DNA of 36,374 nucleotides from Firmicutes bacterium HGW-Firmicutes-21. Its GTDB lineage: Bacteria; Bacillota; Clostridia; Oscillospirales; CAG-382. The stretch spans positions 1 through 36,374 of the forward strand of contig PGZT01000015.1 of assembly GCA_002841455.1 (NCBI GenBank). The letters run 5' to 3'. Shown here in pieces: positions 27,475 through 36,374 of the stretch. The position numbers were made by a program, and so were the translations under genes. Every line of letters begins with the position of its first letter. The first letter of the stretch is position 1. The notes under the pieces were generated by a model that saw only the letters and a program-made list of their open reading frames with translations, was not told the DNA's origin and did no database searches.

Positions 27475-28401
27475 ATGAAAATAGTTTTTATGGGTACGCC
27501 CGAATTCGCTTCGGTTGCGCTTGAAGCTCTGATTGCGGACGGGCAGGATATAGCGCTTGTTGTCTCCCAATCGGACAAGCCCAAGGGCAGAGGGTATCAT
27601 TGTCAGCAGTCGGAGGTTAAGAGAGTTGCACTTGCCCACGGAATAGAGGTTATCACACCCCGGACGCTTAAGGATGACGCTGTAATCGAGAGATTAAGAA
27701 ATATAGGAGCAGACCTTTTTATTGTAGCCGCATACGGTAAAATCCTTCCGAAATCGGTACTGGAAATACCGCCTCTTGGCTGTATAAATATACACGCTTC
27801 TCTGTTGCCGTTGCTACGGGGAGCGGCTCCCATCAACAGAGCTGTTATGGAGGGACACCGTAGGGGCGGCATAACCATTATGTTTATGGACGAGGGTATA
27901 GATACAGGGGACATTATCCTACAAAAGGTTCTGGATATTCCCGCAGATATGACCGCCGGAGAGTATCACGACAAAATGGCGGTTTTAGGCGGTCAGGCGA
28001 TTATCAGCTTTATGAGGCTTGCGGAGAGCGGGAATATACCTCGAACAGCGCAGGATAACAGCATCGCAACCTACGCCAGAAAGATTGAGAAAAGCGACTG
28101 CTATATATCGTTTAACCAAACAGCGGAGCAGACAGTGAACCATATTCGCGCTCTTAATCCTTGTCCGTGTGCATATTGCTTTTTATGCGGAAAAAGAATC
28201 AAGATTTTTTCGGCTCGTATCGGCAGCGGTACCGGTAAGCCCGGAAGTATTTTATCGGCGGGGAAGACCGGTATCGAGGTTGCTTGCTCGGAGGGAAGTG
28301 TTTTTATAACCGAGCTGTGTCCGGAGGGCAAATGCAGGGTAACCGCAGATGAATATATAAGGGGAAATAAAACGGAAGTTGGTGCTTGCTTCAATGTCTG
28401 A
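27475..28401 (+). CDS. fmt: Methionyl-tRNA formyltransferase
   Basis: MKIVFMGTPEFASVALEALI, NIHASLLPLLRGAAPINRA, MDEGIDTGDII. Confidence 0.97.
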   Translation: MKIVFMGTPEFASVALEALIADGQDIALVVSQSDKPKGRGYHCQQSEVKRVALAHGIEVITPRTLKDDAVIERLRNIGADLFIVAAYGKILPKSVLEIPPLGCINIHASLLPLLRGAAPINRAVMEGHRRGGITIMFMDEGIDTGDIILQKVLDIPADMTAGEYHDKMAVLGGQAIISFMRLAESGNIPRTAQDNSIATYARKIEKSDCYISFNQTAEQTVNHIRALNPCPCAYCFLCGKRIKIFSARIGSGTGKPGSILSAGKTGIEVACSEGSVFITELCPEGKCRVTADEYIRGNKTEVGACFNV

Positions 28402-29659
28402 CAAGAAGATAGGAACAAGGTATGCTTGTTACGATATTCTTCGTAAAATTCAAGAAAACAAAGCTTATTCCAACCTTATAATGAGCAACCTAAAAGAGAG
28501 CTACGGCTTAGACCAAATGGAACGGCGGTTTGTCAGGTCGTTGGTCTTGGGCGTTTTAGAACGGCAGATGCTACTTGATTACATCCTTTCCTTTTTTATA
28601 AACAAAAAAGCGGATGCCGAAATTCAACTGTTATTAAGAATCGGACTTCATCAACAGCTGTTTATGGAGGTTCCTCCGAGTGCAGCCTGTAACGAAACGG
28701 TTAAGGTGGCAAAGGCGGTGTTTGACAGGAGCAGAGCGGGCTTTATCAACGGTGTACTACGCAATATAGGACGAAGTGAAAAAAAAGTGGCCGATGCGCT
28801 TGAATCGGCGCCCCCGCACATAAAATACTCGGTAAACGAGAGCATATATAAGCTCCTTAACGAGCAATACGGAGATAAGGCGGAAAAAATCCTTGCCGCA
28901 TTTATCGGAAGGAAGCCGCTCCTGCTCCGTGTTAATACATTAAAAATAAACACCATCGACCTGGTGGAAAAGCTGGTTAGACGGGGAGTCGAAGCGGAAT
29001 TCCTTTCGGAAACCACGGTTACAATCGGTAAGGGCAGCAGCCATGTTATCGAAAGACTTAAAAAGGGTGAATATTTTATTCAAGGCTTAGGCTCTCAGAA
29101 AGCGGTTGCCTTACTTGCCGCAGCTAAAGGTCAGACGGTTGTCGATGTTTGTGCCTGCCCGGGCGGAAAGAGCTTCGGCGCGGCAATTGATATGGAAAAC
29201 AAGGGCTTGGTTATAAGCCTTGATATACACGAAAAAAAATTACCTCTGATAGATAGGTATTCCGATTTATTGGGAATAGATATTATTACAACAAGAGCGT
29301 TTGACAGCCGTCAGGTCTACCCCGAGCTGGTCGAAAAAGCCGATAGGGTTATATGTGATGTTCCCTGTTCGGGGTTGGGAGTTATTTCGGCAAAACCCGA
29401 GATACGGTATAAATCCGTGGAGGATTTCGGAGGTCTTTACCAAACGCAGAGACGAATAATTTCCTCAGCTTCCAAATATCTTAAAAGCGGCGGTATAATG
29501 GTTTATTCAACCTGCACCCTGAACAGACACGAAAACGAGGAAATTGTCGCAGGCTTCCTTGCGGATAATAACGGCTTTGAGCTTGTATATGAACGCACCT
29601 ATTTTCCGTTTGATGAGGTTGGAGAGGGCTTTTATATCGCAAAAATCGTAAGAAAATAA
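28394..29659 (+). CDS. rsmB: 16S rRNA (cytosine-967-C5)-methyltransferase
   Basis: NusB-like N-terminus, VDVCACPGGKSFGAA, CDVPCSGLGVISAKPEIRY, VYSTCTLNRHENEEIV; ATG at 28394 overlaps end of fmt. Confidence 0.95.
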   Translation: MSDKKIGTRYACYDILRKIQENKAYSNLIMSNLKESYGLDQMERRFVRSLVLGVLERQMLLDYILSFFINKKADAEIQLLLRIGLHQQLFMEVPPSAACNETVKVAKAVFDRSRAGFINGVLRNIGRSEKKVADALESAPPHIKYSVNESIYKLLNEQYGDKAEKILAAFIGRKPLLLRVNTLKINTIDLVEKLVRRGVEAEFLSETTVTIGKGSSHVIERLKKGEYFIQGLGSQKAVALLAAAKGQTVVDVCACPGGKSFGAAIDMENKGLVISLDIHEKKLPLIDRYSDLLGIDIITTRAFDSRQVYPELVEKADRVICDVPCSGLGVISAKPEIRYKSVEDFGGLYQTQRRIISSASKYLKSGGIMVYSTCTLNRHENEEIVAGFLADNNGFELVYERTYFPFDEVGEGFYIAKIVRK

Positions 29660-29678
29660 ACAACAAGGGAGCAACGCT

Positions 29679-31373
29679 ATGAAATTCTCCGATATGAAAT
29701 ACGAGAGATTTGATTTAGACGAATATAAGGCATTTTATACAAGGCTTGCCGAGAATGCAAGGAACGCAAACAGTGCTGAGGATATTATTAAGCTTATAGA
29801 CGAGCATGAAAAGGCATATTCCTATATTATGACGATGGGCACACTCGCTCATATCAGACACACAATAGATACAACCGATAAATTCTATGAGGAAGAGAAC
29901 AAATTCAGAGACGAAAACATGCCGCTCCTTCAGGAGTCGCTCTTAGGCTTTATCCATGCGCTCTTTAATTCTCCCTTCAGACCTGTCCTTGAGGAGAAAT
30001 ATGGCAGCCTTGTTTTTACAAATATCGAGCTGGAGCTAAAATGCTTTTCTCCGGCAATAGTTCCGCTGCTCCAAGAGGAGAATATGCTTGTCTCGGAGTA
30101 TCAAAAGCTGACTGCTTCTGCACAGATTGAGTTTGACGGAAAAACACTGACCACCTCACAGATGGCGCCATATGCGATTCATAAGGACAGGAGCGTCAGA
30201 AAAGCCGCATACGAGGCACTTGCTGCATTCTATAAATCTGTCGGAGAACCCCTTGACGAGCTGTTTGACAAATTGGTTGCGGTCAGAACAAGGATTGCGC
30301 AGACACTGGGATACGCAAGCTTCACCGAGCTTGGTTATATGCGAATGACAAGAAACTGTTATACACCCGAGGATGTTGCCGTCTACCGCAAGCAGGTCGC
30401 CGAGGATATTGTTCCGATTGTAAAAAACCTAAAGGCGAAGCAGGCGGAGCGAATCGGCATTCCCGATATGAAGTTTTATGACGACGGCTTCACCTATAAG
30501 GAGGGCAACCCTAAGCCTAAGGGTACACCGGAGGATATTTTTGCCGCCGGAAAACAGATGTATACCGAGATGAGCGAAAAAACGAGCGAATTCATCGCCT
30601 TTATGTATGAGAACGAGCTGCTCGATTGCTTAGCAAAAAAGGGCAAAGCAAACGGGGGCTACTGCACCTATATTCATGAATACAAATCACCCTTTATCTT
30701 CAGCAATTTCAACGGTACGGCAGGCGATGTCGATGTTCTCACACACGAAGCGGGACACGCCTTCGCATCTTATCTGGCAAAGGATTTTGACCTCGCCGAG
30801 CAGATGAGCCCGACCTTTGAGGCCTGTGAGGTGCATTCAATGTCAATGGAGTTCTTTGCATGGAGATGGCTGGAGCTGTTTTATGGAGAGGATGCGGACA
30901 GAGCAAAGTTCGCTCACCTTGAGAGCAGCCTTACCTTTATACCCTACGGAACAATGGTTGACCACTTTCAGCATATTATATATGATAAGCCGTACCTGAC
31001 CCCGGCGCAAAGACATGAGCAGTGGCAGGCGCTTGAAAAAATTTACAGACCGTATATGGATTTTTCCGAGATTCCCTTCTACAATGAGGGCAGATTATGG
31101 CAGCGGCAGCTCCATATTTATCACTATCCGTTTTATTATATAGATTATTGTCTTGCGCAGACCGTGGCGCTGCAATACTGGGCGTTGTCACAGGATAAAT
31201 ACGACGAGGCTTTTAAAAAGTATATGGATTTTGTTTCGCTGGGCGGTAAAAAGACCTTTGTGGCGCTTTGTGAGGCGGGTGGAGTTGTTCCTCCTTTTGA
31301 GCAGGGCAGCCTTAAAACCATAGTAAAAGCGGCAGAGGAATGGCTTGGTAAATTGGTAGATAATAAACTATGA
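29679..31373 (+). CDS. M3 family oligoendopeptidase
   Basis: DVLTHEAGHAFASYLA zinc motif (HExxH) and M3 architecture. Confidence 0.94.
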   Translation: MKFSDMKYERFDLDEYKAFYTRLAENARNANSAEDIIKLIDEHEKAYSYIMTMGTLAHIRHTIDTTDKFYEEENKFRDENMPLLQESLLGFIHALFNSPFRPVLEEKYGSLVFTNIELELKCFSPAIVPLLQEENMLVSEYQKLTASAQIEFDGKTLTTSQMAPYAIHKDRSVRKAAYEALAAFYKSVGEPLDELFDKLVAVRTRIAQTLGYASFTELGYMRMTRNCYTPEDVAVYRKQVAEDIVPIVKNLKAKQAERIGIPDMKFYDDGFTYKEGNPKPKGTPEDIFAAGKQMYTEMSEKTSEFIAFMYENELLDCLAKKGKANGGYCTYIHEYKSPFIFSNFNGTAGDVDVLTHEAGHAFASYLAKDFDLAEQMSPTFEACEVHSMSMEFFAWRWLELFYGEDADRAKFAHLESSLTFIPYGTMVDHFQHIIYDKPYLTPAQRHEQWQALEKIYRPYMDFSEIPFYNEGRLWQRQLHIYHYPFYYIDYCLAQTVALQYWALSQDKYDEAFKKYMDFVSLGGKKTFVALCEAGGVVPPFEQGSLKTIVKAAEEWLGKLVDNKL

Positions 31374-32392
31374 TAGATATTTTGAGCCTTTACCCACACG
31401 AAATTGAGGATTTTATTGTTTCGCTCGGCGAGAAGAGCTTCCGTGCTTCGCAGCTATTCGCCTGGCTATACAAGGGTTCTGACAGCTTTTCCGGAATGAC
31501 CAACCTGCCGAGGAGCCTTATATCAAGGTTAGAAGAGCAAGCTGTTATTAAAAATATCGTTATCGAACAAAAATTAGTCTCGGTCATAGACGGAACCGTC
31601 AAGTATTTGTTCGCACTGGATGACGGCGAAAAAATAGAGAGCGTTTTTATGCGATACAAGCACGGAAACACCATCTGCCTGTCAACACAAGCGGGTTGCA
31701 GGATGGGCTGCTCGTTTTGCGCATCCGCATTGAACGGATTAAAGCGCAACCTGCTCCCGAGCGAGATGCTGCTGCAAATAATTATGGCGGAACGGGATTT
31801 GGGTGAGAAAATATCCAATATAGTTCTGATGGGTATAGGCGAGCCTCTCGATAACTATGATAATGTGATTCGTTTTCTGCGGTTGGTTAACAACAAGGAC
31901 GGACTTAATATAGGAATGAGACATATCTCGTTATCCACATGCGGGCTTGTCGATAAAATCGACCGTTTATCAGAGGAGAACCTGCCTCTTACACTATCGG
32001 TCTCGCTCCATGCGACAGACGACATAAAACGAAGAGCGTTAATGCCGGTTGCCAACCGTTGGTCGATTGATAAGCTGCTCGCCTCCTGCGAGCGTTATAT
32101 AAAAAAGACATCCCGTCGGATATCCTTTGAATATGCGTTAATAGCGGGTGTAAACGATAGTGTTGAGGACGCCAATAAGCTGGGACGGATGCTTGCCGGT
32201 ATGCTGTGTCACCTTAATCTTATCCCGATTAACCCAATTTTGGAGAAAAATCATAAAAAAAGCGAAAAAAGAGCCATAGAGGTATTTACACGGACCATAG
32301 AAACATATAAAATAAGCGTAACGGTACGCCGTAGGCTTGGAAGCGATATAAATGCTTCCTGCGGTCAGCTCAGAGCCGGTCACAGCAATTAA
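31370..32392 (+). CDS. rlmN: 23S rRNA (adenine-2503-C2)-methyltransferase
   Basis: STQAGCRMGCSFCASALNGLKRNLLPSEM (CxxxCxxC radical SAM), MGIGEPLDNYDNV, RRLGSDINASCGQL. Confidence 0.97.
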   Translation: MIDILSLYPHEIEDFIVSLGEKSFRASQLFAWLYKGSDSFSGMTNLPRSLISRLEEQAVIKNIVIEQKLVSVIDGTVKYLFALDDGEKIESVFMRYKHGNTICLSTQAGCRMGCSFCASALNGLKRNLLPSEMLLQIIMAERDLGEKISNIVLMGIGEPLDNYDNVIRFLRLVNNKDGLNIGMRHISLSTCGLVDKIDRLSEENLPLTLSVSLHATDDIKRRALMPVANRWSIDKLLASCERYIKKTSRRISFEYALIAGVNDSVEDANKLGRMLAGMLCHLNLIPINPILEKNHKKSEKRAIEVFTRTIETYKISVTVRRRLGSDINASCGQLRAGHSN

Positions 32393-32417
32393 TTTGACTT
32401 GCAAGGGGAGTGGATAC

Positions 32418-33170
32418 TTGAAATACAGCGGAAAAACCGATATCGGACTTAAGAGGAAAAATAATCAGGACAGCTTCACGGTAATTTCGCGAGGCGGCTT
32501 TGTAAGTGCGGTCGTATGTGACGGTATGGGCGGAGCAAAGGGCGGGAATGTAGCCAGCAGTCTTGCTGTCAAGGTTTACACCCAGTGCATTAAAACGGAA
32601 ATAGCGAAGGCGGACCCGGACACAATCCCGGCGGCGGAGGCGGAGCGGATTTTAAAAAGTGCCGTAAAGAAAGCAAATTCGGTTGTTTTTGAAGCCGCAA
32701 ACTACGACATCGAGCTTGAGGGAATGGGTACAACATTGGTTTCGGTGTTGATATGCGGCGGCAGAGTTTTTGTCGCAAATGTAGGAGACAGCCGATTATA
32801 TACTTATAAGGACGGTTGCGTAAAACAAATAACCAACGACCATTCCTTTGTACAATATCTGCTTGATAAGGGCAGTATAACTAAAGAGGATGCAAAAAAT
32901 CATCCTAACAGGAACATAATTCTTCGTGCCCTGGGAGTCAATGAGAGTGTGGAACCCGAGCTGTTTAATTTTAACGACGAGGATTACGATATTTTACTTT
33001 TATGCAGCGACGGGCTTACAACGCATCTTTCCGATGAGGAGATTTCCGTGGTTATAGAGGGAGTACAAGGTAAGAAGACATCCTTGAAGAAGAAGGCGGA
33101 TACACTTATAGAACAGGCTAACGAAAAGGGCGGAGTCGATAATATCACCGCCGTCCTTTTAGAAAAGTGA
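32418..33170 (+). CDS. stp: PP2C-type serine/threonine phosphatase
   Basis: KTDIGLKRKNNQDSF, VCDGMGGAKGGNVAS, VGDSRLY, GGVDNITAVLL; TTG start at 32418 with AAGGGGAG upstream. Confidence 0.93.
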   Translation: MKYSGKTDIGLKRKNNQDSFTVISRGGFVSAVVCDGMGGAKGGNVASSLAVKVYTQCIKTEIAKADPDTIPAAEAERILKSAVKKANSVVFEAANYDIELEGMGTTLVSVLICGGRVFVANVGDSRLYTYKDGCVKQITNDHSFVQYLLDKGSITKEDAKNHPNRNIILRALGVNESVEPELFNFNDEDYDILLLCSDGLTTHLSDEEISVVIEGVQGKKTSLKKKADTLIEQANEKGGVDNITAVLLEK

Positions 33171-33175
33171 TTAGA

Positions 33176-33263
33176 TTACAAGGTTTTTTAGAGACCGCAG
33201 CCATTTATCCGGCGTAAATGAGCTGAGAAAATTATATTTTGTTTTATGTTGCCGGAGAAATGG
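33176..33263 (+). promoter_or_regulatory. Candidate cis-regulatory leader element copy B (upstream of PASTA kinase gene), or interspersed repeat
   Basis: Matches element at 23495-23581 with same order and same 14-nt GGAG-to-ATG spacing. Confidence 0.55.
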
Positions 33264-33271
33264 GACTTTGT

Positions 33272-35386
33272 ATGTATAAGTATGAAAATTTTATAGGTAA
33301 GGTGCTTGACGGCAGATACAAGATACTTGAGCTTGTCGGTCTCGGCGGAATGGCGTTTGTGCTTAAAGCTGAGGACCTTGTCATGAACCGTATTGTTGCC
33401 ATTAAAATTTTAAACGACGAATATAACGGCAACGAGCAGGCGGAGGCACGCTTCATAAACGAGTCCAAGGCGGTCGCTATGCTGTCGAATAAAAATATAG
33501 TTAGCATTTACGATGTCGCCATATACCCGGATATGAAGTATATTGTTATGGAGTTCCTCGACGGGATAACCCTTCGGGAGTATCTGGACAATAAGGGTGC
33601 GCTTCCCTGGAAGGAAGCCTGCGTTTATATTCTTCAGATTCTTCGTGCGCTTGAGCATGCGCACAGCAAGGGAGTTATTCACAGGGATATTAAGCCACAG
33701 AATGTAATATTACAAAAGAACGGCGAGATTAAGGTTACCGATTTCGGTATTGCAAAGCTGCCGAACACACCCTCACTTACCCTCACGGAAAAGGCGATCG
33801 GAACTGTTTATTATATCAGTCCGGAGCAGGCAAGCGGCAGAGAGACCGATTATTTCTCTGACATTTATTCTGTCGGAATTATGCTTTACGAGGCTGTAAC
33901 AGGCAGCTTGCCCTTTATGGCGGACAGCCCTCTTTCCATAGCTATGATGCAGGTGGGTCAGTCTCCGCAGCATCCTAAGGAGCTGGTCGACACGCTTCCC
34001 GAGGGAGTATGCCAGATTATTTTAAAAGCGATGGAAAAGGAGACCGATTCCCGTTTCGCTTCAGCTCATTCAATGAGCAAGGCGATTGAGTGGGTGCTTA
34101 GAAACCCCGATGTGGTGTTTTTACTTGGTGCCGGTACAGACGGAGAAGCAAAAAACAACCCCGCCGCCGTTTCGATAGATATGATTGACACGGGTGAAAT
34201 TAACGATTATGCGGAGAGTGAAATAGCCGATGTTGTAAGCAACGGCAAGAAGAAGAAATCTAACAAGAAAAACAAAGATAAACAGGATAACACAAGTAAA
34301 CCTAACCGCACCCTTTTTCCGATAATAACGGCGGTTGCGCTTTCCTTTATTATCGTAACTGTTATTATGGGTTCGATTTTAGTTGTCAATTTTATCGGTG
34401 GTATTATAAACCCGGCAAATACAGGTGACGAGGGAGCTGTTTTCCCGAATATTGTCGGAGAGTTTTGGAACAGCCAGTTTGAATCCAATCTTGCAAACGG
34501 CTCCTATGGGCAGAAGTTCAAGGTGGATAAGGTTGTTCTCGCAGAGAACGATAATTTTAAAGCGGGACAGATAATCTCACAATATCCCGAACCCGGACAG
34601 GAGAAAAAAGAGAAGGATAACAGCGGATTTTATCGTTTTGAATTTATTACCGTCTGCAGTAACCTCACGGATGTTGTTATTCCGAATGTTTCGTATTACA
34701 CGGCAACACAAGCGAGGATTATTCTGCAAAGCAAGGATTACCAATTAAAGGTTGATACGGTAAAAGAGAGCAATTATGGTTATTACGACGGTCAGGTTAT
34801 CAGAACGGAGCCGCCAATCGGAAGCATAGCCACGCCCGGTGAAACGGTTACTCTTTTTATCTGCGAACGCACTCCGTCCGCCGATACGGATTTTATGCCC
34901 GACCTTGTGGGTCTTACAAAAAAGCAAGCGGAAAATCTTATAAAGTATACGCTCTACAATTATGAGTTTGTGATGGAGCAGAGTATAAACGGAACAAACA
35001 GGGTTGTTTCCCAGAGCATTTCACCCGGTGAGAAAAACCCCAGCTCGACATTGGTTACCATAACCGTTTCGATTAAGCTGGATGGAATAGAGATGCCAAA
35101 CCTCATAGGAATGACCTACTCCGAGGCAATACAAGGGATTTTGGATATAGGTATAAAAGTCGGCGATTACAGCATGTTTTATGTTCTTTACGGCGACACC
35201 ACACCGAGGATGGAGACCGTTGGGCTTAATTATTATGACGCAGTATATGTTTTGCAATGGCTCGGTTATAAAAACGCGCCCGACAGCATTGATGCGTATG
35301 TTGTTTACCAGAGTATTCCGGAGGGAACGATTGTTAACAGAAACGACGAGATTTCATTGATTTACGGTGTGGATATTGATGAGTGA
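33272..35386 (+). CDS. pknB: PASTA-domain Ser/Thr protein kinase (IreK/PrkC type)
   Basis: YKILELVGLGGMAFVLKAED, VIHRDIKPQNVIL, VTDFGIAKL, TM segment, about three PASTA repeats. Confidence 0.95.
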   Translation: MYKYENFIGKVLDGRYKILELVGLGGMAFVLKAEDLVMNRIVAIKILNDEYNGNEQAEARFINESKAVAMLSNKNIVSIYDVAIYPDMKYIVMEFLDGITLREYLDNKGALPWKEACVYILQILRALEHAHSKGVIHRDIKPQNVILQKNGEIKVTDFGIAKLPNTPSLTLTEKAIGTVYYISPEQASGRETDYFSDIYSVGIMLYEAVTGSLPFMADSPLSIAMMQVGQSPQHPKELVDTLPEGVCQIILKAMEKETDSRFASAHSMSKAIEWVLRNPDVVFLLGAGTDGEAKNNPAAVSIDMIDTGEINDYAESEIADVVSNGKKKKSNKKNKDKQDNTSKPNRTLFPIITAVALSFIIVTVIMGSILVVNFIGGIINPANTGDEGAVFPNIVGEFWNSQFESNLANGSYGQKFKVDKVVLAENDNFKAGQIISQYPEPGQEKKEKDNSGFYRFEFITVCSNLTDVVIPNVSYYTATQARIILQSKDYQLKVDTVKESNYGYYDGQVIRTEPPIGSIATPGETVTLFICERTPSADTDFMPDLVGLTKKQAENLIKYTLYNYEFVMEQSINGTNRVVSQSISPGEKNPSSTLVTITVSIKLDGIEMPNLIGMTYSEAIQGILDIGIKVGDYSMFYVLYGDTTPRMETVGLNYYDAVYVLQWLGYKNAPDSIDAYVVYQSIPEGTIVNRNDEISLIYGVDIDE

Positions 35387-36266
35387 TGATTCTAAAACCG
35401 GAAAAATTTTAAAGGGGCAGAACGGTTTATATACTGTGGAAGCCACAGACGGTTTATTTCAATGCCATGCGTCGAGTAAAATCCGGAAAACGGCTGATAT
35501 AAAGCTCTCGGCGGGCGATAATGTGTTTTTTACCGATAACGGAGACGGCAGCGGTTTTATATCCGAGGTGCGGGAACGCAAAAACGCCTTTATACGCCCC
35601 GCTGTGGCAAATATAGATATGCTCGCGATAATAGTATCGGCGGACGAGCCGAAGCCTGTTCCGTATACAATCGATAAGCTGAGCGTTATTGCGGTAAACG
35701 CGGGCGTTGATGTATATATAATAATCACGAAATCAGATATAGCTCAGCCTGAGGTTTTGCTCGATATATATCGAAAAACACCGTTTTTGCTCTCGGTAAC
35801 GAATATTTTGGACAAGGACTGCGTTAATGAGGTCAGGGAAAGGCTGAAGGGTAGGATTACCGTATTAACCGGTGCATCCGGTGTAGGGAAGTCGAGCTTG
35901 ATTAATCTATTGTATCCGGAGCTTGATACCGAGGTGGGCAACCTGTCGGAAAAGATAAAAAGAGGACGGAACACAACAAGGGTTACCGAGCTGTTCTCAC
36001 TCGGAATGCAGACATATATTGCGGATACCCCCGGATTCGGTATGCTGGATTTTGACCGTTGCAGTGAGGTTGAGTTAAAAGAGATAGTTATCTGCTTCCC
36101 CGACATTGTTCCTTTTACGGAGGAATGCAGATATAAAAAATGCACTCATACCAAGGAAGAGGGCTGTGCCGTTATACAAGCGGTAAAAAACGGTTTGATT
36201 GCGGAATCCCGACACGAGAGCTACATACGGCTCTATGACGAAACCAAAAAGATACCACAGTATTGA
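35379..36266 (+). CDS. rsgA: Ribosome small subunit-dependent GTPase A
   Basis: Circularly permuted GTPase: TKSD, LTGASGVGKSSLINLL, DTPGFG, Zn motif CRYKKCTHTKEEGCAV; start overlaps pknB stop. Confidence 0.95.
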   Translation: MSDDSKTGKILKGQNGLYTVEATDGLFQCHASSKIRKTADIKLSAGDNVFFTDNGDGSGFISEVRERKNAFIRPAVANIDMLAIIVSADEPKPVPYTIDKLSVIAVNAGVDVYIIITKSDIAQPEVLLDIYRKTPFLLSVTNILDKDCVNEVRERLKGRITVLTGASGVGKSSLINLLYPELDTEVGNLSEKIKRGRNTTRVTELFSLGMQTYIADTPGFGMLDFDRCSEVELKEIVICFPDIVPFTEECRYKKCTHTKEEGCAVIQAVKNGLIAESRHESYIRLYDETKKIPQY

Positions 36267-36304
36267 TTAACGAGATTACGGCAAAGAATAGGGAGAGAAT
36301 GTTT

Positions 36305-36374
36305 ATGTTTATCGGATATTTCAATTTAGCTAATACGGTTACAATGCTGGGGCTTGCATCGTCTATTATGGCGG
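36305..36374 (+). CDS. 5' end of a membrane protein, probably CDP-alcohol phosphatidyltransferase (truncated by window edge)
   Basis: MFIGYFNLANTVTMLGLASSIMA...; GGGAG RBS upstream; too short for firm assignment. Confidence 0.4.
   Translation, partial: MFIGYFNLANTVTMLGLASSIMA

Noticed and set aside
1-36374. tRNA, rRNA, tmRNA or transposase/integrase genes
   Set aside because: None recognised on reading either strand; no cloverleaf or transposase motifs seen, though no covariance search could be run

Overview
This window looks like chromosome from an anaerobic, spore-forming Clostridia/Oscillospirales-type Firmicute; that assignment is inferred from gene content only. The left part (1-9.6 kb) carries an AraC C-terminal fragment, a four-module CoA-disulfide-reductase/rhodanese/TusA/DsrE fusion, a PHP-domain protein, and a FtsX-type ABC exporter divergent from a TetR-type regulator. 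At 8.35-13.5 kb is a locus read as a Csp/SleC spore-germination module. It has a SleC-like cortex-lytic protein (SpoIID-like plus peptidoglycan-binding domains), divergent from a 92-aa orphan protein, a catalytically intact subtilisin-like Csp protease, and a second Csp whose catalytic Ser is Gly (a predicted pseudoprotease). Just 3' of it is an array of hairpin-containing direct repeats. The middle carries a cytochrome-b5-like protein, a serine-palmitoyltransferase-like alpha-oxoamine synthase with an SDR partner, IreB, a HAD phosphatase, a GT2 glycosyltransferase, and a DUF5685/J-domain pair. The right part is a conserved housekeeping run: yicC-remA-gmk-rpoZ-priA-def-(M50-like)-fmt-rsmB-pepF-rlmN-stp-pknB-rsgA. 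The strongest unexplained signal is an ~87-nt element found twice, immediately 5' of rpoZ and of the PASTA kinase gene. Both copies carry mutually exclusive pairings (local hairpin versus long-range pairing with the start-codon-proximal GCCGGAGAAATGG) at identical spacing to the ATG. This could be a cis-regulatory RNA or an interspersed repeat, and a homology search is needed to decide.
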